Origin: JAJEDW01 sp963555775
Lineage (GTDB): Bacteria > Acidobacteriota > Terriglobia > 20CM-2-55-15
Length of the DNA stretch: 64,000 nucleotides
Reading direction: 5' to 3'
Assembly (NCBI GenBank): GCA_963555775.3
Contig: CAUVWY020000010.1
Location: 1,116,001 to 1,180,000, forward strand
The notes beneath the pieces were generated by a model, which made no database searches, was not told the DNA's origin, and saw only the letters and a program-made list of their open reading frames with translations. Below are positions 50,134 through 59,562 of this stretch, piece after piece (within the stretch, counting starts at the first letter, position 1; every line of letters begins with the position of its first letter). The position numbers and the translations under genes were made by a program.

Positions 50134-51132
50134 GTGACCCGTTCATTCGCAATTTCTCTGGCCCTGATCGGCGCCATTTCGTCTACTACGGCCATGCCGG
50201 CAAGCGCTCAGGCTGATTACACGCCACCGCGAACACCTTGGGGCGACCCGGATATCCAGGGCACGTTTACGAGCGACGACTCGATCAACGTGGGCATGCA
50301 ACGCCGGCCCGAGTTCGGGGACCGGTTGTTCCTGAACGAGGAGGAGTACAACGATCGCGTCCAGCAGGGTGCGGCGCGTGCCGAAAACCTTCTCGGCGAG
50401 GAATTCGCGCCCGAGGATGCCAACATTGGAACCGGACCGCCGGCGCATTGGCTGGAACTGGGTGACGAGTTTTCGCGTCAAACCTCGCTGGTCATCGACC
50501 CGACAGATGGGCGGATTCCGGAAATGACGCCCGAAGGCCAGGCCAGACGCTCTCTGGGCCCTTTCAATGTGGATTCTCCGGGAGGCTGGGAAGAGTTCAC
50601 GCTTTACATCAGGTGCATCACGCGAGGCGTCACCGGCTCGATCATTCCAGTGATTTACGGCAATGGAACGCGGATCGTGCAATCCCCGGGCTACGTCGCC
50701 ATCACCAACGAGATGGTTCACGAGGCCCGGATCATTCCACTGGACCAAAGCCCGTACGTGGGTGACGACATCCGGATGTACCTGGGAGATTCCCGCGGAC
50801 ACTGGGATGGCGACACACTCGTGGTCGAAACCCGCAACCTGACCGACAAGACGGGAGTAGCGGTCAACGGCGGCGGCAACCGGCATAGCAAAGACATGAT
50901 TCTGACCGAGCGATTCACCCGCACGGCCCCCGACCGCCTGTACTACGAAGCCACGTTCAACGATCCCAACACCTGGACCGCACCCTGGACCGTGGGATTT
51001 CCCATCGTCGAGAAACCCACGTATGACGTGTTCGAGTACGCGTGCCACGAGGGCAACAATGCCATGTTCAATATGTTGAGCGGTGCGCGTGCGGATGATG
51101 CCGCCGCCACGGCAGCGGAAGATAATCCGTAG
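50134..51132 (+). CDS. Secreted hypothetical protein, relative of the DUF6152-linked family
   Basis: A 332-aa exported protein. The GTG at 50134 has an AAGGGGGA box and begins a signal peptide (SFAISLALIGAISSTTAMPASAQ). The mature part has PPRTPWGDPDIQGTFTSDDS, then LVIDPTDGRIPEMTPEGQ, then ITRGVTGSIIPVIYGNGTRI, VAITNEMVHEARIIPLDQ, DSRGHWDGDTLVVETRNLTD and ERFTRTAPDRLYYEATFNDP. These are hallmarks of a large secreted family common in Acidobacteriota; no activity is known. The residues upstream (from a GTG at 50080) are unlikely to be translated. An R1 element ends 135 bp upstream and may have supplied or displaced the promoter. Confidence 0.8.
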   Translation: MTRSFAISLALIGAISSTTAMPASAQADYTPPRTPWGDPDIQGTFTSDDSINVGMQRRPEFGDRLFLNEEEYNDRVQQGAARAENLLGEEFAPEDANIGTGPPAHWLELGDEFSRQTSLVIDPTDGRIPEMTPEGQARRSLGPFNVDSPGGWEEFTLYIRCITRGVTGSIIPVIYGNGTRIVQSPGYVAITNEMVHEARIIPLDQSPYVGDDIRMYLGDSRGHWDGDTLVVETRNLTDKTGVAVNGGGNRHSKDMILTERFTRTAPDRLYYEATFNDPNTWTAPWTVGFPIVEKPTYDVFEYACHEGNNAMFNMLSGARADDAAATAAEDNP

Positions 51133-51330
51133 TTCGTCCGTGGTTAAAGTCCGTCCGTGAAGTTGCGAAGAGGAACCGGACACGACCATATCGCGAAGAG
51201 AATACCGACAGCGACAGTTTCACGCAGACCGGCATCTCGTACACCGAAACCGGCAACAACGAGCGCAATCAGTTTCTGAGGGGGTCCTGGACACGGCGGC
51301 AGACCGGTCGGGGATGAGGAGCCGCACTTG

Positions 51331-51452
51331 CAGCCTGTCGGACTTTCGTCGTAAGTCCTTTGTTTTCAACGACGGCCCTTTTCAGCTCGAAACTGTAAAC
51401 ACAGTCATATGAATGACTTAGATTTTCGATTTGGTGTTAGTCCGACAGGCTG
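51331..51452. mobile_element. 122-bp MITE with IS1182-type termini (copy 1)
   Basis: Inverted termini CAGCCTGTCGGACT and AGTCCGACAGGCTG, with the CTTG duplication at 51327-51330 and 51453-51456. It is exactly as long as the copy at 60764-60885 and close in sequence (shared GTAAGTCCTTTGTTTTCAAC and AAACACAGTCATATGAATGA). It has no coding capacity. The rest of the 51133-51564 gap shows no gene. Confidence 0.88.
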
Positions 51453-51564
51453 CTTGGCGGCAGGCTGCCGCCGGTCGTCGAGGGGCGGCGTGAACGCCGG
51501 GATGCGCGCCCAGAAAGCACAGGTTCGTCGTTCAGTTCGTTGGCCAGACCTCTCCGAACGCGTT

Positions 51565-52467
51565 CTATTTAGGAACGCTTCGGGTGATGTTGGGACTCGT
51601 TCGAATCGACGAGGACGTGTACACGTCGAGCGTTGCCGGATCCACGGCCAACCCGTGGGGACGGCCTTCAACCCGGATCACATCCACGATTGCGCCGTCT
51701 TTCAGAATTGTCACCGCACCGCCGTTCACGTCGCTGACGTATACGGTGTCATCGGCCGTGATGGCGATGCCGCCCCGCGTTGGCGCGTCCCAGGTTTCGA
51801 CGAATTCACCGTTCCGATCGAAAATAGATATGCGCTTGTTCTCGCTGTCGCTGACGAAAACACGCCCTTCAGAGTCCACGGCCACCCCGTGCGGCAGCAT
51901 CAACTCGCCCGGACCGCTTCCATTCACTCCCCCGATGATCCGTACGAACTCCCCTTCCCCGGTGAACTGGACCACCCTGGAGTTTCGATATCCATCCGAC
52001 ACGAAGACATCGCCGTCGGGACCGAACGCGACGTAATTGGGCTGATTGAAGCGATCGGTCGAACTGTTGTCTCCAGGCTCGCCCCTTTCACCGAGGGTCA
52101 TCAGAAGGTTCCCGTCTATATCGAACTTGTGAACGACGTGATCGATGGCATCCGACGCCCAAACGTTGCCGTCGCTGTCGAAATGCACGCTGTGGGCCAT
52201 ACCGAACGATCCGTCGTCGCCCCACGATTTGACGTACTGCCCGTCAGTGGTCAGAACCCTGAAGTGGGGTGCGACCCGCACGACGACAACGACGTTGCCG
52301 TTCCCATCCGCGGCCACCATCGAGGTTTCACCGCCCCACGGGGCTTCGGGCGGCAGTTGGGCCCATCCCGTCATCTGAACGTCGTATTTGTCGAAGATGC
52401 TGGACTGGGCCATGGCGCCGGCCGAGGTGGCGGATACAAGCAATATGACGAGCGCGAATCTCTTCAT
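51565..52467 (-). CDS. Secreted NHL-repeat/six-bladed beta-propeller protein
   Basis: A 300-aa exported propeller with signal peptide (FALVILLVSATSAGAMAQ). Six NHL-like blades are visible through repeats such as MAHSVHFDSDGNVWASDAIDHVVHKFDIDG, QPNYVAFGPDGDVFVSDGYRNSRVVQF, LPHGVAVDSEGRVFVSDSENKRISIFD and RPHGLAVDPATLDVYTSSS. It resembles the partial protein at 1-333 and the PAL-like lyase fold, but calcium/zinc catalytic residues cannot be assigned with confidence. The ATG at 52467 has AGGAGGG eight bases upstream. It is probably a binding or scaffold protein in the periplasm. Confidence 0.87.
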   Translation of the reverse strand: MKRFALVILLVSATSAGAMAQSSIFDKYDVQMTGWAQLPPEAPWGGETSMVAADGNGNVVVVVRVAPHFRVLTTDGQYVKSWGDDGSFGMAHSVHFDSDGNVWASDAIDHVVHKFDIDGNLLMTLGERGEPGDNSSTDRFNQPNYVAFGPDGDVFVSDGYRNSRVVQFTGEGEFVRIIGGVNGSGPGELMLPHGVAVDSEGRVFVSDSENKRISIFDRNGEFVETWDAPTRGGIAITADDTVYVSDVNGGAVTILKDGAIVDVIRVEGRPHGLAVDPATLDVYTSSSIRTSPNITRSVPK

Positions 52468-52521
52468 CACGAAATCCCTCCTGTTTGCCACTACAATAGC
52501 GGAACAGACCGACAACCACTA

Positions 52522-52698
52522 GCCCGCATTTCTCACGGGTTTTCGTCGCGAAGTGTCGGAGACGCCGTCAGGGCAAGGCGCGCGCCCGGAGGACGACCGA
52601 GGCGTACTTGACTGTACGTCGAGGAGCCCGACGAAGCGGAACGCCGCACTGGCGGATGGATACGGCACTGCAGCAGACAACTCGTGAGAAATGCGGGC
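52522..52698. repeat. R1 inverted-repeat element, second full copy
   Basis: A 177-bp element: left end GCCCGCATTTCTCACGGGTT, right end AACTCGTGAGAAATGCGGGC. Eighteen of the outer twenty bases pair. It is flanked by TA on the left and TG on the right, and by similar dinucleotides in the other copy, so no clear target duplication. It lies between the propeller gene and the binding-protein gene, both starting away from it; its right end is 22 bp before the latter's ATG and adjoins the ribosome-binding site. Confidence 0.8.
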
Positions 52699-52719
52699 TG
52701 GATATCACGAGGAGGTGTT

Positions 52720-53457
52720 ATGCGGCGACTAACCCTGACATTGGGGCTCATCCTGGCGATCGCGGGAACCGCTTCGGCTGAAGAGATCCGGCTACTCACC
52801 GCCGGATCGCTCCAGCGCGGACTGGCGGTGATTGCTGAACTGTTCAAGGCTGAAACCGGGCACGACATAACGATAGAGGTCGGCACCACGCCTGTCATGA
52901 CCGAACGACTGGAGTCCGGGGACATGTTCGACATCGTCATTGGAACCCGTGCGGTCGTGGACGCCGCGGCGGCGCGCGGACAGGTGGACGATTCGTTCGC
53001 TCCGGTCGTGGGGAGGGTCGGCATCGGAATTGCGGTACGGGCAGCGGTCGAAACGGATCCGGTGCGGACTGTCGAAGATCTGGAAGCCCTGCTGCTTGCC
53101 GCCGATTCGGTGGTCTACAACCGCGGTTCGTCCGGTGTCTTCTCCCAGTCGATGATCGAATCGTTGGGCATCGGTGAACAGATTGAGTCGAAGACCACGC
53201 AATATCCCAACGGCGGAGACGTGCTCGCACACGTCCGTGAAGGCGACGGCATGGACCTGGGCTTCGCGCCCCTCACCGAGGTTCGGACCAACGCACCGGA
53301 CGGCATCGGCATGATCGCGCTCCCCGACGAGGTCCAGAACTACACCAGTTACACCGCCGTCGTCGGGACCGGGGCGGTTGAACCGGCGGCCGACTTCGTC
53401 CGCTTCCTGACAACCGAGGCGGCGAGAAACGCGTTTGCGGCATCCGGGGTGGACTGA
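52720..53457 (+). CDS. Molybdate-type substrate-binding protein (ModA-like)
   Basis: A 245-aa periplasmic binding protein with signal peptide (LTLTLGLILAIAGTASAEE). Class-II binding-protein features match ModA-like proteins: IRLLTAGSLQRGLAVIAELFKAETGHDITIEVGTT at the start, SGDMFDIVIGTRAVVDAAAARG (~68-89), VYNRGSSGVFSQSMIESLGI (~129-148) and YTAVVGTGAVEPAADFVRFL at the end. The ATG at 52720 has a strong GGAGG box; the frame continues into the R1 element but those codons are not protein-like. No permease or ATPase of a molybdate transporter is adjacent, so the ligand and partner are unknown. Confidence 0.82.
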   Translation: MRRLTLTLGLILAIAGTASAEEIRLLTAGSLQRGLAVIAELFKAETGHDITIEVGTTPVMTERLESGDMFDIVIGTRAVVDAAAARGQVDDSFAPVVGRVGIGIAVRAAVETDPVRTVEDLEALLLAADSVVYNRGSSGVFSQSMIESLGIGEQIESKTTQYPNGGDVLAHVREGDGMDLGFAPLTEVRTNAPDGIGMIALPDEVQNYTSYTAVVGTGAVEPAADFVRFLTTEAARNAFAASGVD

Positions 53458-53469
53458 GGCGTGTGAACG

Positions 53470-53761
53470 CTAACGATCGAAGTCACGAACACGGTCCGCG
53501 TCGCCGAATCCGAACTCGCCCGCGATGTGCATGGCCGTGCTTGGAAAGGTGCGGCAAGGCGCCGAGGTCGTCGTCGAGGAAGATGATCGACCCGTTGCAG
53601 CGATCAATGCATCGAAGTCGGCTGGACGGTTGAGTTCGGAAGTTCTTGCAGATCTCTACGCACAAGGCTCGAGGGCAGTCATCAATAACGCGTTTGCGCA
53701 TGCTATTGAAGAGGGCATCCGAGCGCATCGCGAGCGATGGAATCCGCCATCCTGGAAGTAG
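53470..53761 (+). pseudogene. Frameshifted Phd/YefM-type antitoxin remnant
   Basis: Two frames combine: TIEVTNTVRVAESELARDVH (from 53473) and then AVLGKVRQGAEVVVEEDDRP, VAAINASK and AHAIEEGIRAHRERWNPPSW to the stop at 53761. The joint is at GATGTGCATGGCCGTG (~53525-53540), where one extra G breaks the frame. The end overlaps the start of the PIN-toxin remnant, as in intact toxin-antitoxin pairs. It also lacks a good start codon. I judge it a dead antitoxin. Confidence 0.65.
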
Positions 53762-53907
53762 TTCTCGACTCCAGTGTCCTGATCGCGGCCGAACGAGGTA
53801 AGCACACGCTCGCTCAAGTCATCGAAAATGTGGCCACCGCATCCGGGACGGTTCCGATCATCCTATTGGTCGAATGCTTTTCTTGTAAACCCGATGTGCG
53901 GTCTTGA
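53737..53907 (+). pseudogene. Truncated PIN-domain (VapC-type) toxin remnant
   Basis: A 56-codon frame beginning MESAILEVVLDSSVLIAAERGK and continuing HTLAQVIENVATASG. LDSSVLIAAER is the first metal-binding aspartate motif of PIN ribonucleases. Normal length is about 130 residues, so the catalytic domain is incomplete. Its start overlaps the antitoxin remnant's end in the usual arrangement. Confidence 0.65.
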
Positions 53908-54232
53908 CCATCTCGTACTGATCCATCCCTGACAACTCCGCACCCTCCCTCCGCCGTGCCGGTTCTTCCGGGCATACGCCGGGGGAGGCTATCAGGGATG
54001 GGCCCCTGTACCTTTCTGAGTGACTTCGCGCAGTTACACTCGCGGAGTCGGGCAGGCCGCCGGGAGTCACCGATGGGTCTCTGTGCATCGAGCACCTGAA
54101 AAGGACTTGTGCCCCGGCCGTCAGCCACCGATGGATGCCCCGTGGGGAGTTTGCGCCGCTGAGCGCAAGTACAGGGAACGGCAGGCGTCGTTGGCGCGCC
54201 CGTTCGATTCGGCAGACGGGAGGTGCGATGTG

Positions 54233-54415
54233 CAGCTGACGTGGTTCGCAGGTGTGGACTGGGGGTGGGTGTGGGGCGGCGTAGGGATGTTGCTGTCTGT
54301 CCCGCTGACAATGGTTGTTAAGATTCTCATGCAGAACAGCGATGAGCTGCGATGGTTGGCCATCCTTCTGGACAAGTCCCCCGACGAACCGACAGCACCC
54401 GCACCTTCGGAGTGA
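54233..54415 (+). pseudogene. C-terminal fragment of an AI-2E family transporter
   Basis: The frame reads LTWFAGVDWGWVWGGVGMLL, then SVPLTMVVKILMQNSDELRW and LAILLDKSP. This matches the conserved last helix and tail of AI-2E/YhhT-type permeases (pattern FWGWLWGPVGMLLSVPLTVVVK). The ~300 preceding residues are absent, so it is a relic. The DNA between the toxin remnant and this fragment (53908-54232) shows nothing else. Confidence 0.75.
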
Positions 54416-54568
54416 GGGCGAGGAGAAGTGGTTACGAATGAAACGTGAAGTCTTATGACTTCTGCGATTCTTGCTGATCAGTTGGATACGGAGCAGCAAT
54501 TTATGCCCGAGCGGAGCCGGGCGAGGATTTGCTGAGAATCTGCAATTTGTGTCAAGTAGGAGGTTTCT

Positions 54569-55870
54569 ATGTACCGTTTGAAGGCGGATTTTCGCCGTGT
54601 GGTATCGGTTGCTAGCCTTTTTTTTGGTGGTGTCTTCTTGCTTGCGGCTTGCTCGACGCCGGATACGGTCGATGCGCCGCCGGCCGAAGGCGTTACCGTG
54701 TTCGAAGGAGCGCGGCTTATTGTCGGGGACGGCAGCGAGCCTATCGAGGATTCCGCGTTCATCGTTGAGAACGATCGGTTCAGCCAAGTCGGCGGAAGGG
54801 GGCAGCTGAGCGTTCCGGCCGGTGCTGCGCGTGTGGATCTGACCGGCAAGACCGTCATGCCGGCGATCATCGACACCCACACGCACCTGGCGAACACTCG
54901 GGAGGAGCTCGTCGATCAGTTGCAGCATAAGGCGTACTACGGGGCCGGAGTGGTGGTGAGCCTCGGCCGGGATTCAGGCGATATGCCGTTCCAGGTGCGG
55001 GAAGAGACGATTCCCGGCGCCGCGCGATTTCGTACCGCAGGGCTTGGCATGACGGGGCCGGAGCCCGGACGATCGGACATCCCGTACTGGATTACGAGCG
55101 AAGCGGAGGCCCGGATGGCTGTCCAGGAGCTGGCTGAGAGGCAAGTCGACCTAGTCAAGATCTGGGTCGATGACCGAAACGGCATGTACGAGAAAGTGAG
55201 CCCTGCCCTGTATGGCGCGGTCATAGACGAGGCCCACCGGCACAACCTCCGCGTCACCGCTCATATCTTCGCGCTCGAGGATGCGAAGGGGCTCCTGCGG
55301 GCGGGAATCGACGCGTTCGCTCACGGAGTCCGGGACACGGACATCGACGAGGAGACGGTTGCGCTGTTCCAGGAGCGCCCGAATGTGATCCTCGTGCCCA
55401 ATCTTCCCGACCGAGGCGTGGCGTCGGACCTCGGCTGGCTGAGCGGGACCGTCCCGGCCGACGAGCTGGAACTCCTGCAGGCAGAGGCCACGGACCAGCC
55501 GGATGCTCAAGAGGCATTCGGAATCCAGGCGCGCAATCTGGCAAGGCTCAATGAGGCTGGGGTACGGATTGCCTTAGGCACCGACGGCAGCGCCGCTTGG
55601 GCCCCCCACGTGGAGATGGAGGACATGGTGGCGGCAGGGATGACCCCGGGCGAGGTCATCGTGGCGGCAACTCGCAACTCGGCCGACCTGCTGCAACTCG
55701 CCGATGCCGGAACGGTGGAGGGGGGCAAGAGCGCGGACTTTCTGGTCCTGGACGCAAATCCACTCGATGACATCACCAATACCCAGCGAATCAATGCCGT
55801 CTATCTTTGCGGCACGGCACTCGACCGGGAGGAGATGAGCGCGAGGTTGACCGGCCAGACCTCGCCGTGA
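54569..55870 (+). CDS. Amidohydrolase family lipoprotein
   Basis: A 433-aa metal-dependent hydrolase. A lipoprotein signal (VASLFFGGVFLLAACST, cysteine ~28) anchors it. The amidohydrolase core follows: VFEGARLIVGDGSEPIEDSA, the HxH motif PAIIDTHTHLANTREE (~94-109), VDLVKIWVDD (~191-200), HNLRVTAHIFALEDAKGLL (~222-240), DAFAHGVRDTD, and IALGTDGSAAWAPHVEMEDM with the catalytic aspartate (~332). It ends GKSADFLVLDANPLDDITNT. Members hydrolyse imidazolones, dipeptides and related cyclic amides; the substrate is unknown. The ATG follows AGGAGG. Confidence 0.92.
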   Translation: MYRLKADFRRVVSVASLFFGGVFLLAACSTPDTVDAPPAEGVTVFEGARLIVGDGSEPIEDSAFIVENDRFSQVGGRGQLSVPAGAARVDLTGKTVMPAIIDTHTHLANTREELVDQLQHKAYYGAGVVVSLGRDSGDMPFQVREETIPGAARFRTAGLGMTGPEPGRSDIPYWITSEAEARMAVQELAERQVDLVKIWVDDRNGMYEKVSPALYGAVIDEAHRHNLRVTAHIFALEDAKGLLRAGIDAFAHGVRDTDIDEETVALFQERPNVILVPNLPDRGVASDLGWLSGTVPADELELLQAEATDQPDAQEAFGIQARNLARLNEAGVRIALGTDGSAAWAPHVEMEDMVAAGMTPGEVIVAATRNSADLLQLADAGTVEGGKSADFLVLDANPLDDITNTQRINAVYLCGTALDREEMSARLTGQTSP

Positions 55871-55972
55871 TGAAAGTTCAACAAAACGAGGGCGTTGATC
55901 GCCCCCCCGCGGATCACGTCGGGTAGCTCTCAACCATTGAATCGCGCCGGAACTCTCGCAAGCGGACGCTGC

Positions 55973-56001
55973 TTGACGGTGTATCTGGAGAGGTGTATCT
56001 T
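55973..56001 (+). promoter_or_regulatory. Putative sigma-70-type promoter for the TonB receptor gene
   Basis: TTGACG (55973-55978), 17-bp spacer, TATCTT (55996-56001). The predicted start is ~56008, giving a ~135-nt leader before the ATG at 56144. Confidence 0.5.
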
Positions 56002-56143
56002 ACCGACATGAGACTCACAAAATAGCGTAAAGCTGAGACTCCAGAGGCGCGACTGCTGCCTTGGTGGTATCGGCATGCCTCTCATCCGGCCACGATTCGA
56101 TCCATGCGGAACATTTCCGTAGTTTGGAACGGAGGAAACTAGC

Positions 56144-59100
56144 ATGCAACACTTTGAAGGCAAACGCTTGTGGAGCGTCGCGCTCGTCGTGGTGCTCATC
56201 ATTTTTTTTGGTTCCGAAACGGCAATTGCCCAGGTCGGCAGTGCCGGAATTCGGGGTGTGGTCCGGGACGCCAGCGGGGCCGTCATTCCCGGCGTCGAAT
56301 TGACCGTGACCAACGTCGACACAAACCAGCAGCGGGTGCTGGTGTCCAACGAGTTCGGCTTGTATTCCGCACCCGGATTGCAACGTGGCAACTACGAGGT
56401 GACGGCCGAGCTTCCCGGCTTTCAGAGGTTCGTCAGCCGTGGGATCGTTCTGACCGTGGGCAGTGAAGTGGCCGTCGATGTCGTACTGCAGGTGGGCGAG
56501 ATCACCCAGGCCATCGAGGTCACCGCTATAGCACAGCAGGTGCAGACCACCACTTCGGACATGTCGGAGTTGGTGGACTCGACAACGATGCGCGAACTGC
56601 CGCTCAATGGACGCAACTACGCCGCGCTGGCGCTCTTGCAACCCGGGGTGACCGACATGGCTCAGGCCATCTCAACCGGCAGCAATGCGGGGACTATAGG
56701 ACACGGACTGCGCTTCAGCGTCAACGGGGCTCGTTACACGGACAACACGTTCATGATGGACGGGCAGAACATTCAGGACTTTTTCAACTCCACGCCGTCC
56801 AACGCGGGAGGCGAAACGCTGGGCGTGGACGCCTTGGAAGAGTTCGAGGTCAAGACGGCCAACTACAGCGCCGAGTACGCGAAGGCGACGGGCGGCGTAA
56901 TCAGTGCCGTGACCAAGTCCGGAACCAACCAACTGCGTGGGAGCGCGTTCTGGTTCCTGCGCAACGACAATCTGGATGCGGCCGACTTCTTCGACAACAA
57001 GGAGGGCATTGCCAAGCCCGAGTTCAAGCGCAACCAGTTCGGGGCCACCCTCGGCGGTCCGATTGTTCCAAACCAGACCTTCTTCTTCTTTTCCTATGAA
57101 GGAGTCCGCCAGAACCAGGGCAACAATGTCCGCCAAGTCGTTCCCACCACGGATGCCATCAACGGCCTGATCGATGGCGTGCAGTACGAAATCGCCCCGG
57201 AGGTCGTGCCGTACTTGAACCTCTACTTTCCAAATCGTCCCAACGGGGACATCCTGAGTCGGGGCCGGGGCGAGTACTTTGCTCTTCAGACCCAGACCCG
57301 GAGAAACGATAACTAACTCGCGAAAGTCGACCACCAGTTCAGCGATGCGACCTCGCTGTCGGTCCGCTATATCATCGACGATGGCCTAGAGAGGAGCCCC
57401 TCGGGAAGACTCGCGATACGGACCGAGCCGGTTCGGAACCAGTTTGCCAACATCCAGCTCCAACATATATTCTCTCCCGAGGTGCTGAATACGATCCGGA
57501 TCGGCTACAACCGTTCGGTTCCTGGCTTTTCCCAGGAAAGTCTGTCCGATATCCCCGAAAGCATCCATGTCAATACCCGTGGGACCGAGCCCATAATCAA
57601 TGTTAGCGGTTTCACCGGCTCCGGTTTCGACGTGCGGCGTCCCCGCAGTTTCGTCATGAACATGTTTGACGTGGAGGACACGCTGTCGATCACGCGGGGC
57701 CGGCACCAGCTGAAGATCGGCGGCAACATCCAGTGGCATCAGTACAACGTCCTGAGCACGCTTGCCGGTGGTGGCCTTTACGTCTTCACGTCCTTTCCGA
57801 ACTTCGTCCGGGCGCGGCCGCGTTTTCTGCGTTCTGCGACGAATTGGGCCGATTTCTATCGCGGTTTCCGGCATGAGCTGGTCGGTCTGTACGTCCAGGA
57901 CGATTGGCGCGCCACCGACAGGCTGACGCTCAACTTGGGCGTGCGGTGGGAGACCTTTACGCCCGTGGACGAAGTCAACGGTAAGGTTTCGAACCTATAT
58001 GACTTCTTCGATGCGGAGTTGACAGTCGGCGAGCAGATGTACCAGAACGAGACGCTGCTGAACTTCGCGCCGCGCGTCGGTTTGGCGTGGGATATCTTCG
58101 GCGATGGCTCGACGGCCGTGCGCGCCGCGGGGGGCATGTTCTATCCGCACGTGCTGTCGAATGCATACCGTCAGCCTGGCGTGTCGAACCCTCCGTTTGG
58201 GGCCCGGCCGACGTACTTTGATGCTGTGTTCCCGAGGGACTCACGACTGGACGACCCCTTTGAGGCGAACGCCGTATTCTCCATCCCGAATGAATACGAC
58301 ACAGCCCGGGTGTACCAGTGGAACCTGGGCGTCCAGCGGCAGCTTCCAGGAGGCATGATCCTGGACCTCGGTTACGTAGGAAGCCGCGGCACTCATCTGC
58401 AGCAGGCTAATGTTGCAGACGATGCCAATACGCCCTTTCCGGAGATCGTCAACGGCCGGAGCTACTGGCGGCCAGGACTCACCGACGCCGATCGGCGCAA
58501 CCCGAACTTCAGTGGGGTCGTCGCGGTGTTCCTTGACGGCGAAAGCTACTACCACGGTTTGACGCTCAGTTTGCGCCGGCGGCTCCAGGCCGGTCTGCAG
58601 TTCCAACTCGCGCACACGTACTCGCATTCGATCGACACCAGTTCCGCCCAATGGTCCTCGGGTCTCAGCGGCGGTTCCGTGCGGCAGGACGCCTGGGACA
58701 CCAGCCTTCAGAGGGGCTCGTCGAACTACGACATGCGGCACAATTTCTCCGGCAACCTCCTGTATGATCTTCCAGGGTTGGCCAACGCGACGGGCGTCGC
58801 CGGGGCCTTGTTGAACGGATGGCAGTTGAGCAATATCCTTTCGCTCCGGACGGGATTGCCGTTTCAAGTGAGCGTGGACGGCCCGCCAGATCGTGACGGC
58901 GATTTGGTCTCGACGAATTACTTTCCGGATCTCGCTCCGGGATTCACAGCCGACCAGATCGTGACCGGCGATATCGACCGGTTCATCAACCCGGACGCCT
59001 TTTTGCTCCCAGAGCCGGGTTTTAAGGGGAATATGGGGCGCAACATCCTGCGCGGAAAAGGCTTCTTCAATGTCGACATGGCGCTCAAGAAGCAGTTTGA

Positions 59101-59293
59101 GGTGCGCGAGGGCGTCGTGTTGCAGTTTCGGGCCGAGGCCTTCAACGTGCTGAACCACACGAACTTCTCACTTCCGAGCAACACTGAGATTTTCCAGGGC
59201 TCTAGGTTTGCAACGCCAGTGGACGTGGCTGAGGTGACCAGTACAGTCAATCGGGCGAGACAGATCCAGTTCGGGTTGAAGTTGACGTGGTAG
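56144..59293 (+). pseudogene. TonB-dependent receptor (Oar-like), interrupted by one in-frame TAA
   Basis: The full frame spans 1049 codons. A signal helix (VALVVVLIIFFGSETAIAQ) leads to an N-terminal carboxypeptidase-regulatory domain (GIRGVVRDASGAVIPGVELTVTN) and a plug with LPLNGRNYAALALLQPG and ATGGVISAVTKSGTNQLRGSAFWFLRN. The barrel follows, with QDDWRATDRLTLNLGVRWE, LDLGYVGSRGTHLQQANV and LQFRAEAFNVLNHTNF. At 57314 the sequence reads AAC-TAA-CTC where relatives have a tyrosine-type codon; the same frame then resumes (LAKVDHQFSDATSLSVRYI). A single TAC-to-TAA change would explain it. Receptors of this kind import siderophores or glycans; the product here may be inactive. The upstream part would be a 390-aa protein. 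Confidence 0.82.
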
Positions 59294-59562
59294 TTCGGCC
59301 CGAATTCATCGGTGGGTCGAAGAGGTTTCGATGAGGGACACTTTTGCATCGAGGCAGGAGTGTCCCTGAAAGCTTGGAATCGGTATCAGGGTGAGTCCCC
59401 TGCCTGATCGGAAGCCGGGGACCCACCCTGTGTTGCAATTGAAGTTGTGACGGCCGGCTCGTTCCTTGTCTCTCCGAGGCAGCATTCCTTCTCATACGCG
59501 GACGCTTGCGCTCCGTGGGCACAATTGGATCGACACTGAAAAATGAGAAGGGCAGATAAATC

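Noticed and set aside
51133..51330. Possible C-terminal remnant of an unknown protein after 51133
   Set aside because: A short frame (TGISYTETGNNERNQFLRGSW) ends in TGA before the MITE, but I recognise no family and cannot show that it is coding.
51409..52611. 400-codon plus-strand ORF spanning a MITE end, the propeller gene and R1
   Set aside because: It reads through three unrelated elements and is antisense to a well-supported secreted propeller.
53908..54232. Search for a tRNA or attachment site near the dead toxin-antitoxin pair
   Set aside because: No cloverleaf-like sequence or repeat of a tRNA 3' end could be found by eye.
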